DNA of 64,000 bases from Micropterix aruncella. Taxonomy: Eukaryota; Arthropoda; Insecta; Lepidoptera; Micropterigidae. Shown in pieces: positions 1-10,765 of the stretch; position 1 is the stretch's first letter; each line of letters begins with the position of its first letter. The position numbers were made by a program, and so were the translations under genes. Below the pieces are notes generated by a model that did not search any database, was not told where the DNA came from, and worked only from the letters and a program-made list of their open reading frames with translations. The DNA lies in NCBI GenBank assembly GCA_944548615.1, contig OX155964.1:18146653-18210652 (forward strand), written 5' to 3'.

Positions 1-900
1 TGGAGTCGATCTATTTTTATATAATGAGCGCCGATCGAATCTTGGCGTTTAAAACTATCTCATTTTCTTATATCTCGGACTGAAAACAACATCGCTTTCT
101 CATGTCTTTAGACTGAAATTTCACGCTGATTCTATGGCGTTTCTCAAAAAACGAAATATGTTTTCTTGCGCTTCCCCATTAACTAAAATACATGTAGAGT
201 ATTATAATAAGTTATAACAAAGATGCCATAAACATCCATAAAAAAAAACAAATATAAAAAATAAATTACTTACTGCTGTTTGCTTTTTCGTGATGATGCG
301 TGACGACGCGGACTGCGGTGTAGAAGAATAAAATATTACGTGAGCGGGAACTGATAAGAGCTAACCGAAAAAGACGTGCTCTCACTTTCAAGAGCAGCAG
401 GGAAGTGAATCTGTTTCATAGCGCGCCTGTATATTTATTAACGCGGCTAGCTCATACAAAAAATGTGTGAAGAATCTGATACCTGATTTTCTGGGATTTA
501 TTGTATAAAATCCTATTACAATAATTGAAATTTAAATATTTTATAGTGAAGATATGTCATTTAACTTTCTTTTATAATAATTTGTAATTCAAATTAGTTA
601 TTATTTTCCCAGTGAGGACTAAAACCCCGCGCCCATTTTTGTATATTTTCTCGGATGTTTTTATAAAAAACTACGCAAACTATTGCCAAATTTATTATCT
701 CACCTTATAAATGACTTATTGATAAAAACGAGTGTTTTTTGTCACTGCCTTTATTAGCGTAGTTTTAGCGGAATAACTAAAACGCTACACCCTAATTTCA
801 GAAATTTCGTGCAGCACCCTCTTAAGGATTACAAAATATGCTAAACAATGCAATACAAAGAAAACCAAAAAGAATTTAAAACTAACAGTTAAAATAGCTA
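1..900. other. AT-rich stretch without recognisable gene
   Basis: No credible coding frame, RNA gene or known repeat was recognised here. The sequence is AT-rich with stop codons in all frames. Confidence 0.5.
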
Positions 901-1045
901 TGTGGGAGTGTATGGGTGTTGGTGTGTGTTTGTGTGATGGAGTGTTTATTTGTGCGTGTGTGTGTTTGTATGTGTGTGTGCGTGTATGTATATGCGTGTG
1001 GGTGTGTGTATCTGTAGTGCGAATGTGCTTGTGAGTGCTTGTATG
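900..1045. repeat. Impure GT/TG-rich microsatellite
   Basis: The stretch is dominated by TGTG, TGTGTG and GTATG units with interruptions. The short open frame across it encodes Cys/Val/Met-rich low complexity and is not a gene. Confidence 0.8.
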
Positions 1046-1349
1046 TGCATGCTAATTCAATCCGATCTGATAATCAGCTTTTCACGTACCTCTTTAACAA
1101 AGGATCGACTATTTTGGTGGTTAAATATGTCAATATCGTTAAAGCATACATTGTATGCATGCATAACGCGCGGCAATAATGAATTGGAACCATAGTTAGT
1201 GTTGAACCCTGGTACGTAAAAAGTTAAGAAAGCGCGCGCGAGTCGGAAAGGCGCTCTTATGCTCACCCTACTCAGGAGGTATGGACTATCCAACCCAGTA
1301 TGAACAATTTTATGTTGAAACGACATATCTGATACTACTCGCCGGTCCT

Positions 1350-1619
1350 TTAACCCTTCAGGCCTCGGCCCCTCAGCCGATTGACAAGTTGCTGTCCCAA
1401 AAAATTTTAGTAAAAATTAATAAAAAAATTGAATTACGACACTGTCTCACCAAAACATTAATTAATGCCAAACCACTGTACCCATAATTAAAATGAAACA
1501 TATTAACATAATAAAACATAATAAAATCAAACAAATAAAATTAAAATAAAATTAAAACGGGGCCGTCACGCTGAATGCTTTTGTGGCCGATATCGGCCAA
1601 TCGGGGCTTGAGGGGTTAA
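1350..1619 (+). mobile_element. TTAA-flanked piggyBac-type MITE, family 1
   Basis: The 262-bp body lies between TTAA at 1350-1353 and TTAA at 1616-1619. It starts CCCTTCAGGCCTCGG and ends GGCTTGAGGGG, so the ends are imperfect inverted repeats beginning CCC. A reverse-oriented copy lies at 8154-8452 and a right-end fragment at 40383-40440. TTAA target duplication with CCC..GGG ends is typical of piggyBac-superfamily non-autonomous elements. No coding capacity. Confidence 0.8.
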
Positions 1620-2002
1620 TGTCTATAAACCATAGCATTGCAGACCTTCAGCGTACGATAAGCTGTTAGAAAATAAGCAGAAATTTAGATGACGTATAAA
1701 TCGTTTTTGAATACGCTCAATCCTCAGCTTGTATGTAGTATACTGCGGAGACCAAATATTAGAAGCAAATTCAAGCAGGCTGTGTACGTATGCGACATAA
1801 ACCGTCCAAAATGGTGTTCAAAACCACCATCATAATGAAACATTTTAAAACACTTCCCCTTAATGACAGTTTTGAGTTTGGGGAAGAGCATGAAATCCAC
1901 CGGGGCAAATAAGTCAAAAATTAGGGATGTTTAAGGAACGTAATGCCAAAAACTGACATACAAGAAAGCTGGTCGGGCTGGTGTATTGTCATGCAGAAGA
2001 CA
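1620..2002. other. Intergenic stretch, nothing recognised
   Basis: No open frame, RNA or repeat with a second copy in this window was noticed. Confidence 0.4.
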
Positions 2003-2232
2003 TTAACTTTTCAAAGCCAGCCTTTGTGCACAAAAATTGCACCGCACTTTTTCCATCAATTTTGTGGATAAATACCAACAATTTCGTTTTTTTATGATTC
2101 TCTCTTGTTACCTAATAATCAATCTTGTTAGTCATGTATATCATATATATAGAGGCCAGCCAAAATGGCTACACGCGGATCTGTCAACCACCCCAAAAGG
2201 CCGATTGGTCTTTTTGGCTCCCCAGCTTGTAA
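2003..2232 (+). mobile_element. TTAA-type MITE, family 2, copy 1
   Basis: This copy begins at TTAA (2003-2006) with CTTTTCAAAGCCAGCC and ends TTTTTGGCTCCCCAGC. The right TTAA is degraded. It shares a central GTTAGTCATGTATAT segment and a CGGATCTGTC segment with copies at 3630-3879, 26339-26582 and about 39075-39293. Confidence 0.65.
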
Positions 2233-2671
2233 ACTTCCAGTCGAAAACAACTCGCTTAAGAATTTTCACATATAACGCTCCTGTCACAGTCTGACTAGGG
2301 GACGAATTCCTAATAGTTTGATCACTTTTTAAACAGAAGTTAGTTTTTGCAACACATTGCTCTATTTTGTAAACGGTGACAATGTATAACGAAACAGGTG
2401 TAAACATGGCAGTGCTGCCAACCGCTACAATCAAATATGGGAAGCATAGTCTATATAGTAGTTCCATAGTTGTCCAAATTGTTTCTTATACAAAAATTCA
2501 GTCCCAGAAGATATTGACCTAGGTCATATATCGATGCAGATGCAATCTCGCAGTGTTACACCTAAAATAGCTCTCCTATTCCCTCTGCATAACTAAACCT
2601 TTTGTTGTCTCAGTTACTACAAAGATCCTAGTGATATAAAAATGCTGATTATTATCTTTTATGTTTATAAG

Positions 2672-2899
2672 GTTTCACTGGAACAATTGCCGGTTCTGCC
2701 GCATATGTACAAACTCCTCGAGATAGCTTTCGCCGAGTACTGTCAAGACTTGGACCTCAAAGCTGAAAAACGGGCAATTAAACGAATCCGCGAACAGAAC
2801 TTAAAGAACGAACGGAGAAGCGCCAGTCCAACCAAACCGAGGAAGAACAAGGACGACGACCCGGGCGTCAGTGCGAAGAAACAGCGCGAAATTAGCTAG
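2672..2899 (+). CDS. Terminal coding exon of an unrecognised gene
   Basis: I do not recognise this gene. An acceptor-like TTTATGTTTATAAG precedes an open frame starting Val-Ser-Leu-Glu-Gln and ending at a TAG after Arg-Glu-Ile-Ser. The first half is hydrophobic and helical-looking (LPHMYKLLEIAFAEYC). The second half is strongly charged: a basic segment (EKRAIKRIREQ), a Ser-Pro tail (RSASPTKPRK) resembling a nuclear-localisation or phosphorylation tail, and a final acidic-basic stretch. The codon at 2642 that opens the frame lies in the presumed intron and is probably not a start. Earlier exons would lie to the left, at or beyond the window edge. Confidence rests on the splice-like boundary and non-random composition only. 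Confidence 0.4.
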   Translation, partial: VSLEQLPVLPHMYKLLEIAFAEYCQDLDLKAEKRAIKRIREQNLKNERRSASPTKPRKNKDDDPGVSAKKQREIS

Positions 2900-3109
2900 T
2901 ATTGAGAGTTTTGTGAATGAAATTGTGAAATATATACTTGTATAAACGAATTTTATTTATTAACAAGTAACCATGGACACATCATAATTATAGAAGGGTG
3001 GTTGGAAGGGGGCATTTATTAGGAAAGATAGTTGATCTCAAGCTATATTGATTTTTTACTATCACCAGCGATCTTTCCCTCAAGCTCTCGCATCGCATCT
3101 TTCCCTCTA

Positions 3110-3550
3110 TAAAACCTACATTCGCCCGCGCCTTGAATACTTCTGTCAACCAGATATGGAATCCATACCTTAGAAAGGATATAGAGCACCTGGAAAAAGT
3201 TCAGAGAAGAGCAACAAAGTTGGTGTTATCACTGAGGAACAAACCGTACGAAGTACAACTCCGCTTGACAACATTAGAGGAACGTAGACAGCGAGTAGAG
3301 CTAATAGAAACTTAAAAAATTCTTCACGTTTATTATAGTGTGCCCAACCTTGAGAACATGTATACAATGAACACCAACAAGCTCCATCAATCAGTGGATA
3401 CTTGAAATGTATTGCCAGAGGAAGTGATTAGTGCTAGCTTTCAAAACAAATTGGCTTTTTTTTAGTGCAAGTCACAAGTTTAACGTAAGTCACAAGTGCA
3501 TGTGATATACACTCATCAGCCTTACTCTGCTAGTGTAATATAATAACAAA
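3110..3550 (+). pseudogene. 3' remnant of a Jockey/CR1-like LINE reverse transcriptase
   Basis: The fragment encodes the conserved end of a non-LTR reverse transcriptase ORF. YIRPRLEYFCQ is followed after a frameshift by QIWNPYLRKDIEHLEK and QRRATKLV, then LTTLEERRQR and finally LPEEVISASF in another frame. The 3' end (CATGTGATATACAC, CATCAGCCTTA, CTGCTAGTGTA) also occurs at 14320-14400 and 22690-22800, marking one LINE family. Several frame breaks make this copy dead. Confidence 0.8.
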
Positions 3551-3629
3551 TCAATTACTTCAGACTCCGATGCAAGCGGCAGATATGCTCTGGCAATTTA
3601 GTTGGAGCTCATAGTAGCAGTACTAGTGG

Positions 3630-3879
3630 TTAACCTTTTGTTAGCTAGACTTCGAGCTCAAAAACAGCACCACCACACTTTTTTTGTAGATTTTGTATAT
3701 TTTATAGATTTTGACTAACAATATATTTTTTAAATGAATTATTTTTTTTGTTACCTAATAGTTAATCTTATTAGTCATGTATATCATATACATATTTATT
3801 AATAATATATTGGAGGCCCGACTGAAATTACTACACCACCGCAACCACCTATTGGCGTTTTTTGCCTCTCAGGGGTTAA
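3630..3879 (+). mobile_element. TTAA-type MITE, family 2, copy 2
   Basis: TTAA at 3630-3633 and 3876-3879 bound a 242-bp body starting CCTTTTGTTAGC and ending GCCTCTCAGGGG. The interior matches family 2 (GTTACCTAATAGTTAAT, GTCATGTATATCATATA). No coding capacity. Confidence 0.7.
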
Positions 3880-4083
3880 GTGATTTCCCTCGGCATATGT
3901 CCTCAATTTCCTGCAAAACCTTAGAAACAATAAAAAGCAAAGTACTGATCACGTAAATTTTACTCTACACCCAAAAAAAAATATTTGAATGAACAATTTT
4001 TGTGAAACAGCAATTATATATCCGTAATTATTAAATGAAATGAAAATATAGGCTAAATAGTGTTATTTTAACGACGCGAGCTA

Positions 4084-5160
4084 CTATTTCTTAGGGGGTT
4101 CTTTATCTTTCGCATCTTGATCGGCGTCTTTCGGAGCGTCTTTTCCTTTGAGCGTAGTGACAGCGTTGCGCACCGCCTCGCTCTGGGGATCCACGCCCGG
4201 GAGATTCTCCAGCACGCTCTGCAGGAAAGCCGGGTCGCTCATCACCTCCGCGTATTCCTCCGACACTTCCATGCTCTCTTCGCCCTCTTGCTGCATGCTC
4301 ATCTGCATGGCCAGCGCAATCTGCTCCTCCTCCGACAGCTCCGTGGCCTCGCGCCCGAGCGACATCGCGAGCGCGCGCTCTACCGAACCGCCGTCCTGCC
4401 CGGGCGTCTTCATCTCCGCGTCGCCGGTCGCCTGCTGCGCGCGGCGCGACTCTTCCTCCTGCCGCTGGCGCTGCTCTTCCATGGAGACGCGCAGCGCCAG
4501 CGCCAGCTCCGGGTCTTCGTTCGGGTCCACGCCGAATTCGAACGATCCGAGCCCGGAGCCCGACGCGCCGGACCCTTCCCCGCCGATGAGCGGGCTCGTC
4601 ACGAGCGCGTCCGATAAAACCACGCACCCGCCGGTCGGCACGGACACCAGGTGACTCCCGCCCGCGGTGTTGTCTTTCCCGTTCAGCGTGTTGATGAATA
4701 GAGTGAGAGCGGCGTTGTTGTCGGTGTCTTCCCCGAACGAAACGACGTCGACGTTCACTTTTTCTTTCTTGAGGCGCTTCGCCAGCTTCGCGAGATCCTT
4801 CTCGTCGGTGCCGATCGGAGATCCGATGAAGACGACTATGCGCATTTTGTGGTTTTTCCCTTGGCGGTGCTTCAGCGCTAAATGGGCGATTCTGATTCCC
4901 GTGAGTAGATTGATGGTGCCGTTCGGCTGTACGCGGTGAAGCTTGGAGAGGATGCGGCCGACGTCGCTCGTCAGCGTCGCTAATACTTCAACGTTCGCCA
5001 GAGTGAGCAGACCGACGTTATTCTCGGGATTCGAGCGCGTCTTCGAATGACAAACCAAATTCACCGCGTCCTGCTGCGCCTGCAGCCGCGTCGGCAAGAA
5101 ATCGCCATTCCGCATGTAATCACTATTGTCCACGCATATCATCGTGCTCTCGAGAACCAT
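4084..5160 (-). CDS. Rpn10: 26S proteasome regulatory subunit Rpn10/PSMD4 (ubiquitin receptor)
   Basis: This is a 358-residue single-exon gene for a polyubiquitin receptor of the 19S regulatory particle. It binds ubiquitin chains on substrates and delivers them to the proteasome in cytosol and nucleus. Residues 1-190 form the von Willebrand A-like fold, with the family N-terminus [18 protein letters not shown] and a conserved FIGSPI strand near 111. Two ubiquitin-interacting motifs follow: [15 protein letters not shown] near 216-230 and [15 protein letters not shown] near 277-291, with a third UIM-like ERALAMSLG near 261. The C-terminus is Lys/Asp-rich. The start is the ATG at 5160 (context AAAATGG); three extra codons upstream open only with GTG. 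The gene is much more GC-rich than its surroundings, which creates long antisense frames that are not genes. No poly(A)-like tract in transcript sense follows the stop, so a retrocopy origin is not shown. Confidence 0.96.
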   Translation of the reverse strand: MVLESTMICVDNSDYMRNGDFLPTRLQAQQDAVNLVCHSKTRSNPENNVGLLTLANVEVLATLTSDVGRILSKLHRVQPNGTINLLTGIRIAHLALKHRQGKNHKMRIVVFIGSPIGTDEKDLAKLAKRLKKEKVNVDVVSFGEDTDNNAALTLFINTLNGKDNTAGGSHLVSVPTGGCVVLSDALVTSPLIGGEGSGASGSGLGSFEFGVDPNEDPELALALRVSMEEQRQRQEEESRRAQQATGDAEMKTPGQDGGSVERALAMSLGREATELSEEEQIALAMQMSMQQEGEESMEVSEEYAEVMSDPAFLQSVLENLPGVDPQSEAVRNAVTTLKGKDAPKDADQDAKDKEPPKK

Positions 5161-5775
5161 TTTGCACACTTATTTATTGTCTAAACGCAATGAACGAATG
5201 AATTTCAGAAACGAAAAAGGGGAGCGAACAGCGACGGGCGATGACTTGACAAATGACAATAACCTTTTTTTTTTATTTCTTGACTTCGCATCGGTGTTGG
5301 AAACATCAATTGCGCCATATGACGCATTTGAACGCCGTGACTTGTGTAACTAGGACCAAAGTAGGACAAAATACTTTCAGGAATTATAAATAAATAGTTA
5401 AAATAGATACATCGCCAGCTTGTCTAAAAAATTAAAAAAGAAAAGAAAATATAAAACGAAATGGGCGTTCAATGTTTTTTAAATCGTTTCATTTGAACGC
5501 AACCAAAAGTGTCATCATTTGTTTTGCATTTCGTTACGACTGAAAGTAGCAATGTGTCAAACCAAAACCGAAAGCAGTTAGCTGGTTGGTTAACGTAAAC
5601 TGTTCGCCAATCGGTCCAATATGACATCGAACGCCACAAGCCGATTGTTTATTGTGGTTTATTTTTATTGCTGTGTTCCAACCGCTGCGATCGAAACTTT
5701 TGTAGGTTGTGTTATTTTTGGAAATTAATTTCAGAAACTGTTGACGAATAATGAATTACCGAGTTTTTAAATAAT
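5161..5775. promoter_or_regulatory. Divergent intergenic region, candidate bidirectional promoter
   Basis: About 615 bp separates the oppositely oriented start codons of Rpn10 and the zinc-domain gene. It contains CCAAT-type pentamers (for example in GGTCCAATATG near 5613) but no clear TATA box. The head-to-head layout suggests a shared promoter; this is inference from spacing. Confidence 0.4.
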
Positions 5776-6675
5776 ATGTTTTCGAGTGTATACTCCCCGT
5801 TGAAGAAACCGCGCTGCGACGCTCAGCTCAGTGAGCCGATTGGCGATAAGAACCGCTTTTCGTACAAACTGGATACCGAATGGAGAAGGCTCGCCTTTGC
5901 ATCCCTGCGTGAGTTTCAAGCGTGGCGATCGCGGGAAGAGCACGCGACGACCGAATCGTTCATCGGCAAGAGTAGAAAATCCCAGAAGAAAGATTTGATT
6001 CTGCACTATTATTGTGCCCGTTCTGTTAAGGCGCTGATGGTGGATGGCAGGCCGGTGAAGATATCGAAGGCTGAAAAGACGTTGCGGCCCTGCTCTGCGC
6101 GAATCCAGGTCAAAATCTTCAACAATGGGATGGTGCGAGGAAAATACTACCTGCGGCATTCGCACGAGATCCAGCGTTTGCTAAAGTGTAGAGTGTTTCT
6201 GAAAGATGTACTGCTGAGACGACTTATTACCAAATCTGACGAACCGTGCGATAGTGATCGTGATAGTGACGGCGGCAGAGACAGCGATGTCGAAATAATC
6301 GTAGGCTCAAATATAAACGTGAAAACTGAAGAGTGCGACAGTGACGATGGGGAAGTAGCTATAGATAGTGAAGTGACTTTAGATGTGCCACAAATAAATG
6401 AATTGGAACTTTGTAAAGAAAGACTGATAGCCCAAACTCTAAAATTATTAGAGACGCTTAAATCGTTGGAGGAGGTGAAAATAAGCGAGTACATCATTTC
6501 GAAAATTGAGCCAGCGTTAAGGGCTGTGCGAGATGACCCGGCGTTAAATCTAGAGAATCCAGAAATTGCAACGCAACGGAATACTGATACAACACCCATC
6601 TTGCGGACAATTTTGTTTTCAAGTGTAAAGCACGATCATAATTACGCTAAAGATTTCACAAAATTGTTTAGCTGA
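5776..6675 (+). CDS. FAR1/CaRF-like zinc DNA-binding domain protein, single exon
   Basis: This encodes a 299-residue protein with no close family I can name securely. Residues 38-132 resemble the WRKY/GCM/FAR1/CaRF zinc fold: FASLREFQAWRSREE, then a Lys/Ser-rich loop, HYYC (Cys80), PCSARIQVKIF (Cys106) and GKYYLRHSHE (His128, His130). The Cys..Cys..His-x-His spacing fits metal binding and suggests a DNA-binding transcription factor or transposon-derived regulator. Residues 155-205 are Asp/Ser-rich and acidic. Residues 212-260 (LELCKERLIAQTLKLLETL) look helical or coiled-coil. The ATG at 5776 has an A at -3. It lies head-to-head with Rpn10. No transmembrane segment or signal peptide is seen. 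Alternative: a domesticated MULE/FLYWCH-type transposase N-terminus. Confidence 0.65.
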   Translation: MFSSVYSPLKKPRCDAQLSEPIGDKNRFSYKLDTEWRRLAFASLREFQAWRSREEHATTESFIGKSRKSQKKDLILHYYCARSVKALMVDGRPVKISKAEKTLRPCSARIQVKIFNNGMVRGKYYLRHSHEIQRLLKCRVFLKDVLLRRLITKSDEPCDSDRDSDGGRDSDVEIIVGSNINVKTEECDSDDGEVAIDSEVTLDVPQINELELCKERLIAQTLKLLETLKSLEEVKISEYIISKIEPALRAVRDDPALNLENPEIATQRNTDTTPILRTILFSSVKHDHNYAKDFTKLFS

Positions 6676-6904
6676 TATAAATGTTCTTAAGGCTGGTCCG
6701 AAAGGCATCAGAATTTTAGTAATTTCAAATCCTAATTCGAGGGATAAGAACCAGACTAACGTTACAAAAAAAATGTGAAATGACCCATCCACACAAAAAG
6801 TACAGGCTACTTCAATGAATATAATATATTGGTCACTTGAAAAGAAGTAAGATACAAAATATATTGATGATTTTTTAATATATTTTAATTACATTTTTCC
6901 AAAG

Positions 6905-7165
6905 TAGGTACTCTCCATTAGCTGATCTTACATTGTAAGGTTACGGGTTCGATTCTCAGCTGGGAATTTTCTCCCGTTAGGAAACAATTAATTACGGAAT
7001 CGCATTTTCATTTCTGTGGATCCAATGTAATAACAACACACACACTTACACGTACATATCATATAAACACTTCATAGTAGGGTTGGTTGTAAGAGATTGT
7101 CGTATGATATTAAACCCGCTCATTGTGGAATTTCACAATAAAGAGTAGAAACAAAGAAATGAATT
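6905..7165 (+). repeat. tRNA-derived SINE, copy 1
   Basis: The copy carries a tRNA-like B box (GGGTTCGATTCTC) with a degraded A-box region. The body ends TTTCACAATAAAGAGTAG followed by an A-rich tail. Reverse copies lie at 27160-27445 and 59866-60096. Confidence 0.8.
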
Positions 7166-7180
7166 AATGTACCTGAACTA

Positions 7181-7388
7181 AGATTTAAAACACTCAATGG
7201 AACGTATCTTTGGGATCACCATCCAGAGCAGACAGAAAATCATTTCAGGCATCCTCAGGGCTGTCAAAGCGAGTTCCACTGAGTACAAATTTGATTTTCG
7301 GGAACAAAGACATCACACGGAGCCAAATCAAAGATATACGGCGGATGCGATAGCTCTTGTTTTATTGTGGTGTTCAGAATAATATGGG
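7181..7388 (-). pseudogene. mariner-like transposase C-terminal remnant
   Basis: In the minus strand the fragment reads SHPPYIFDLAPCDV, matching the mariner signature HPPYSPDLAPCD with its third catalytic Asp. A frameshift follows, then LFPKIKFVLSGTRFDSPEDA and, after a stop, LSALDGDPKDTF. It is dead. A further mariner piece lies at 8815-9100 on the same strand. Confidence 0.8.
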
Positions 7389-7413
7389 TGAGAATGTCTG
7401 TGAGGTGATATAT

Positions 7414-7714
7414 TGGGCTCGATTGCGTTTCTTCGTGAACTAAAATCGGAAATTAGTCCGTGTGAACGAGACAGGGCAATACGCTAGAGTGGATTGTGAG
7501 ATGACCGGTTGTCACTTTTTCGCATTAAAACTGCCCGCCAAGGTCAAATCTTACACCGCACGAAATATGCTCAAATTTATTCGGACGAGTATAAGTTCGG
7601 CAGGTAGTATTTATCGATTATCGTTCGTTTCATATTCCGCTCTAACGTATTGCTCTGTCTCGTTCGCTTGGACTAATTTTAGTTTTAGTTCACAAGGAAA
7701 CGCAATCGGGCCCA
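7414..7714 (+). mobile_element. Long-TIR MITE (TGGGCTCGATTGCG family), uninterrupted copy
   Basis: The left end TGGGCTCGATTGCG and the reverse complement of the right end TGGGCCCGATTGCG start long inverted repeats, with GAACGAGACAGGGCAATACG on the left mirrored as CGTATTGCTCTGTCTCGTTC on the right. The 301-bp element has no coding role. A second copy at 58746-59364 is split by a LINE insertion, so this copy is the empty-site reference. Confidence 0.8.
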
Positions 7715-7727
7715 TTATCGTAGTCCA

Positions 7728-8153
7728 AAAATAACCCTTTCAATTCCGACCATGGATATTTTAGCAGCAACTTGTTAAAGGACAGACTGAGCTCACATAA
7801 GTAACGTATACAATGCGACACTCCCACGTTAGTGCACACTTGTCACTCGTAAGCAACGTATATATGGGGTCAGAAGCTGTTGTCACCTCAGGAGTTGCAC
7901 TAGTATTCTGTACAACCTCTGTATAATAGTTTTTCTGATTCCGAGTGTGAGTTTGAGAACGATGTACTCAGTTTGTTATTTTTAAATAAATTTGGCCGCA
8001 CCTCAGAAACAAAAAAAAAGGGTAAGATAAAAAGATATTGAATTCATGACATAAATAGACAGAGAGAAAAGTTTGGAGAATACCACACGGTAATGCAGAA
8101 ATTGCAGTGTGATCAAGAAGGATTCTTTATGTACTTTTTGTCTAAAGCAGGGT
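7728..8153. other. AT-rich spacer, nothing recognised
   Basis: No supported gene or repeat. It separates two MITEs. Confidence 0.4.
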
Positions 8154-8452
8154 TTAACCCCTAGAGCCCCGATTGGCCGATATCTTCCAAAACACGATTC
8201 AGCGATTATATTATATTATATTCATATTCACGATGACAGCGATTCAGTTTTAATTTTATTTTAATTTAATTTGTTTTATTTTATTATGTTTTATTATGTT
8301 AATATGTTTTATTTTAATTATGGGTACAGTGGTTTGGCAGTAATTAATGATCAATTTTTAAAAAATAGATCAATTTTTTTACTAATTTTTACTAAAAATT
8401 TTTGGGACATCAACTTGTCAATCGGCTGAGGGGCCGAGGCCTGAAGGGTTAA
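8154..8452 (-). mobile_element. TTAA-flanked piggyBac-type MITE, family 1, reverse copy
   Basis: TTAA at 8154-8157 and 8449-8452 bound a 291-bp body starting CCCCTAGAGCCCCGATTGG and ending GCCGAGGCCTGAAGGG. This is the reverse complement of the element at 1350-1619. Confidence 0.8.
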
Positions 8453-8814
8453 GGAGATAAATATTATTTGGCACTGGCATTGCATGTGACAAACAAAAAG
8501 ATCTCCCCTTCAAGATGTTCATTGCCCATTTTCAAAACAACGAACGAACAAATATAAAAACGCATGCACCGGTTCTGTTCTCTGTGCATGCACCGACATT
8601 CTATGTGTGTCTGACGTGTTGCAAACTGAGTTCTAGAAGCACACTGGCTGTAAGTGTGGGGAAGCGTACTATCATCCCCTCCATTTCCCATGCATGTGAC
8701 AGTATTGTGTATGATAAGTATATTTATATCATCTATTTTCATGCAAATTCAAGGGTACCGTAATCCATTGTAGGTATATGCTGTGTAAGTGGGCTCAATT
8801 TGTCCTCACCTTTA

Positions 8815-9100
8815 TTTTACGATATTGTAACAAAACAGACAAACAAGATAAAAATGTCGCCAACATTTTCTTGCTAATGCTGCGTCCACATTTGACTTTT
8901 TTGGAGGATCCTCATTTGTAAATGCTTAAACTGTTGACTGCAGCTTGGTTCGTACATCGTAATCATAGACTCAGGTCTCATATCCCGTGATAACATGAAA
9001 AGTATTGCCACTTCTCGTATTCTCGAATTTAGGGACCATTTTTTGCATCATATTGCACAAGCCTGTTTTTAATCTGCAGTGAACGAATGGAGGATCCAAG
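8815..9100 (-). pseudogene. mariner-like transposase central remnant
   Basis: Minus-strand frames read CNMMQKMVPKFENTRSG, then HVITGYET (family: VTGDET with the first catalytic Asp, here Tyr), VRTKLQSTV and NEDPPKKSNV, as in mariner catalytic cores. Stops and frameshifts are present. It may belong to the same decayed copy as 7181-7388, separated by later insertions. Confidence 0.7.
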
Positions 9101-9449
9101 GAGCGCAAAACTTCCTGATGCAGGATTTTATTAATGGATGGTGGTGGAATCTTGAGGGTCCTTCGATCTGTTAACTAGATTTTCCATTTTCAACGATTTT
9201 CAAGTACTTTTTCACAACTTTGAACGTTGTGGATGAGAAAATTTGCATACATTTTTGTCGTCACCTTTCAATGAAAATTATTTGAATCTAGATTGGGAAA
9301 ACTAATCAAAAACTGTTGCTCGAGCCTTCCCGAGCAAGAGCCCTAAATGCTGATTCAAGTTGATTTCGTCAGTCAATTTCACTTAAGCCGACTTAATCAT
9401 TGTGCGATAATGTTAGTACCATAAAATCGAAGACTATCGCGGTTGTTTG

Positions 9450-9515
9450 ACATTATAAATAGGATAGAAAACGAATTTAACGCGGTAAATTCGTTTTCTA
9501 TCCTATTTATAATGT
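9450..9515. repeat. Near-perfect palindrome at the Penelope left flank
   Basis: ACATTATAAATAGGATAG continuing through AAAACGAATTTA is repeated in reverse complement after a 6-nt centre (ACGCGG). The arms are about 30 bp. The left-arm sequence recurs at 9650-9680 next to the Penelope coding part. Confidence 0.85.
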
Positions 9516-9768
9516 TAGTACCATCTTCATGGCTCATATAAACCATAACCTAAAATAATGTGTATCAAATGATGTCAAGCAATGTTTATGAAATTGGAAA
9601 TTTAAACTATATATAGCTATATAAAATCAAAGACTATCGCGGTTGTTTGACATTATAAATAGGATAGAAAACGAATTTACCGCGTGAAATTTGTAGGACC
9701 CGACGTTTCCCATTCTCTGGCTTCGCTACGAGGATACCTTCTGCATCCTGAAAGGCAACATTCAAACG

Positions 9769-10107
9769 GTGAAAGAATTCCTGGGTCATCTAAACTCCAT
9801 ACACCCAAAAATCAGTTTCACCTATGAAGTAGAGAAGGACGGCTCCTTACCATTTTTGGATGTCAAAGTGACGAGGAGAAGTGACAATACTCTCGGACAT
9901 ACGGTATATCGGAAGCCCACACATACGGACAGATATTTGCATGCAAGCTCACACCATCATCCCTACCATCTACGTTCAGTGCAAACGTCGCTCGTGAATC
10001 GAGCACGTGATCTATGCGACACTGAGCATTTTCCGAAGGAGATGGAACATGTCAATGATGTCCTTAGGAAAAATGGATACGGAAAATATCACGAGCACTT
10101 GATCTAA
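9769..10107 (+). pseudogene. Penelope-like reverse transcriptase, C-terminal part
   Basis: The frame reads [29 protein letters not shown] and [18 protein letters not shown], which are hallmark blocks of Penelope-clade RT after the palm. Most of the RT is missing upstream (5' truncation). The frame ends at a stop, and the following endonuclease is in another frame, so the copy is not functional. Confidence 0.85.
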
Positions 10108-10165
10108 TACGGACGAAACTCAAAAACCGAGCAGATCAAGAGCATTCTTACCATACGTCAAGGGC

Positions 10166-10765
10166 GTGACTGATCGAATAAGTAAGATGCTAAACAGATT
10201 CGATATAAAAACGATCTTCAAACCGACCCAAAATATAGCTCGATTTTTGAGGCCTGTAAAGGATGTAATACCACTGCAAACCCTGGGTGTGTATAAAGTC
10301 GAATGCAGCTGCGGTCTAGCCTACGTTGGACAAACGAAACGGCCCATAGCCACGCGACTGACAGAACACATCAAAGCTGTTAAAAACGTTCAGCGAGAAA
10401 AATCGGCGATCTGCGAACATATATTGGATAGCGGAAGTAACCACTGGATGCAGTTTCAAAATCCCATTGTTCTATCCAAGGAACAATTCTACTTTCCTCG
10501 CATGATCCGGGAAGCCATTGAAATAAGAAGAACTCCGAACTTCAATAGAGATGACGGCTACAAACTCTCTTCTACGTGGAACCCTCTTCTTAAAATGTTC
10601 CCGCCGCCGAACGCCGAACGCAAAGACGTAAAACAGAATACAGTGAGTGTTGTGTGCAAGGCGGATTTTAAAAATTCCCGCGCTCCGAGCCCCGCCCCCC
10701 ACCACCGTTATAACCTACGCAGTGGCGGCAGCGGTTTGCGGCCTACCCGCAAAACAACGGACTGA
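10166..10765 (+). pseudogene. Penelope-like GIY-YIG endonuclease domain
   Basis: The segment YKVECSCGLAYVGQTKR contains the GIY-YIG pattern (VYK..AYVG), followed by the family Arg in IATRLTEH, then KSAICEHILDSGSNH and EAIEIRRTPNFNRDDG. This is the DNA-nicking domain used by Penelope elements for target-primed insertion. It lies downstream of the RT remnant, out of frame with it by at least one indel. Confidence 0.85.

Noticed and set aside
950..1195. Cys/Val-rich ORF
   Set aside because: Translation of a GT microsatellite.
4103..4654. Long frames overlapping Rpn10 in other frames and on the opposite strand
   Set aside because: They are Arg/Ala/Ser-rich shadows caused by the high GC of Rpn10; the Rpn10 frame matches a conserved protein throughout.
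4084..5160. Rpn10 as a processed retrocopy
   Set aside because: It is intronless, but no poly(A) tract or target duplication was found, and the protein is intact with good start context. I leave the origin open.
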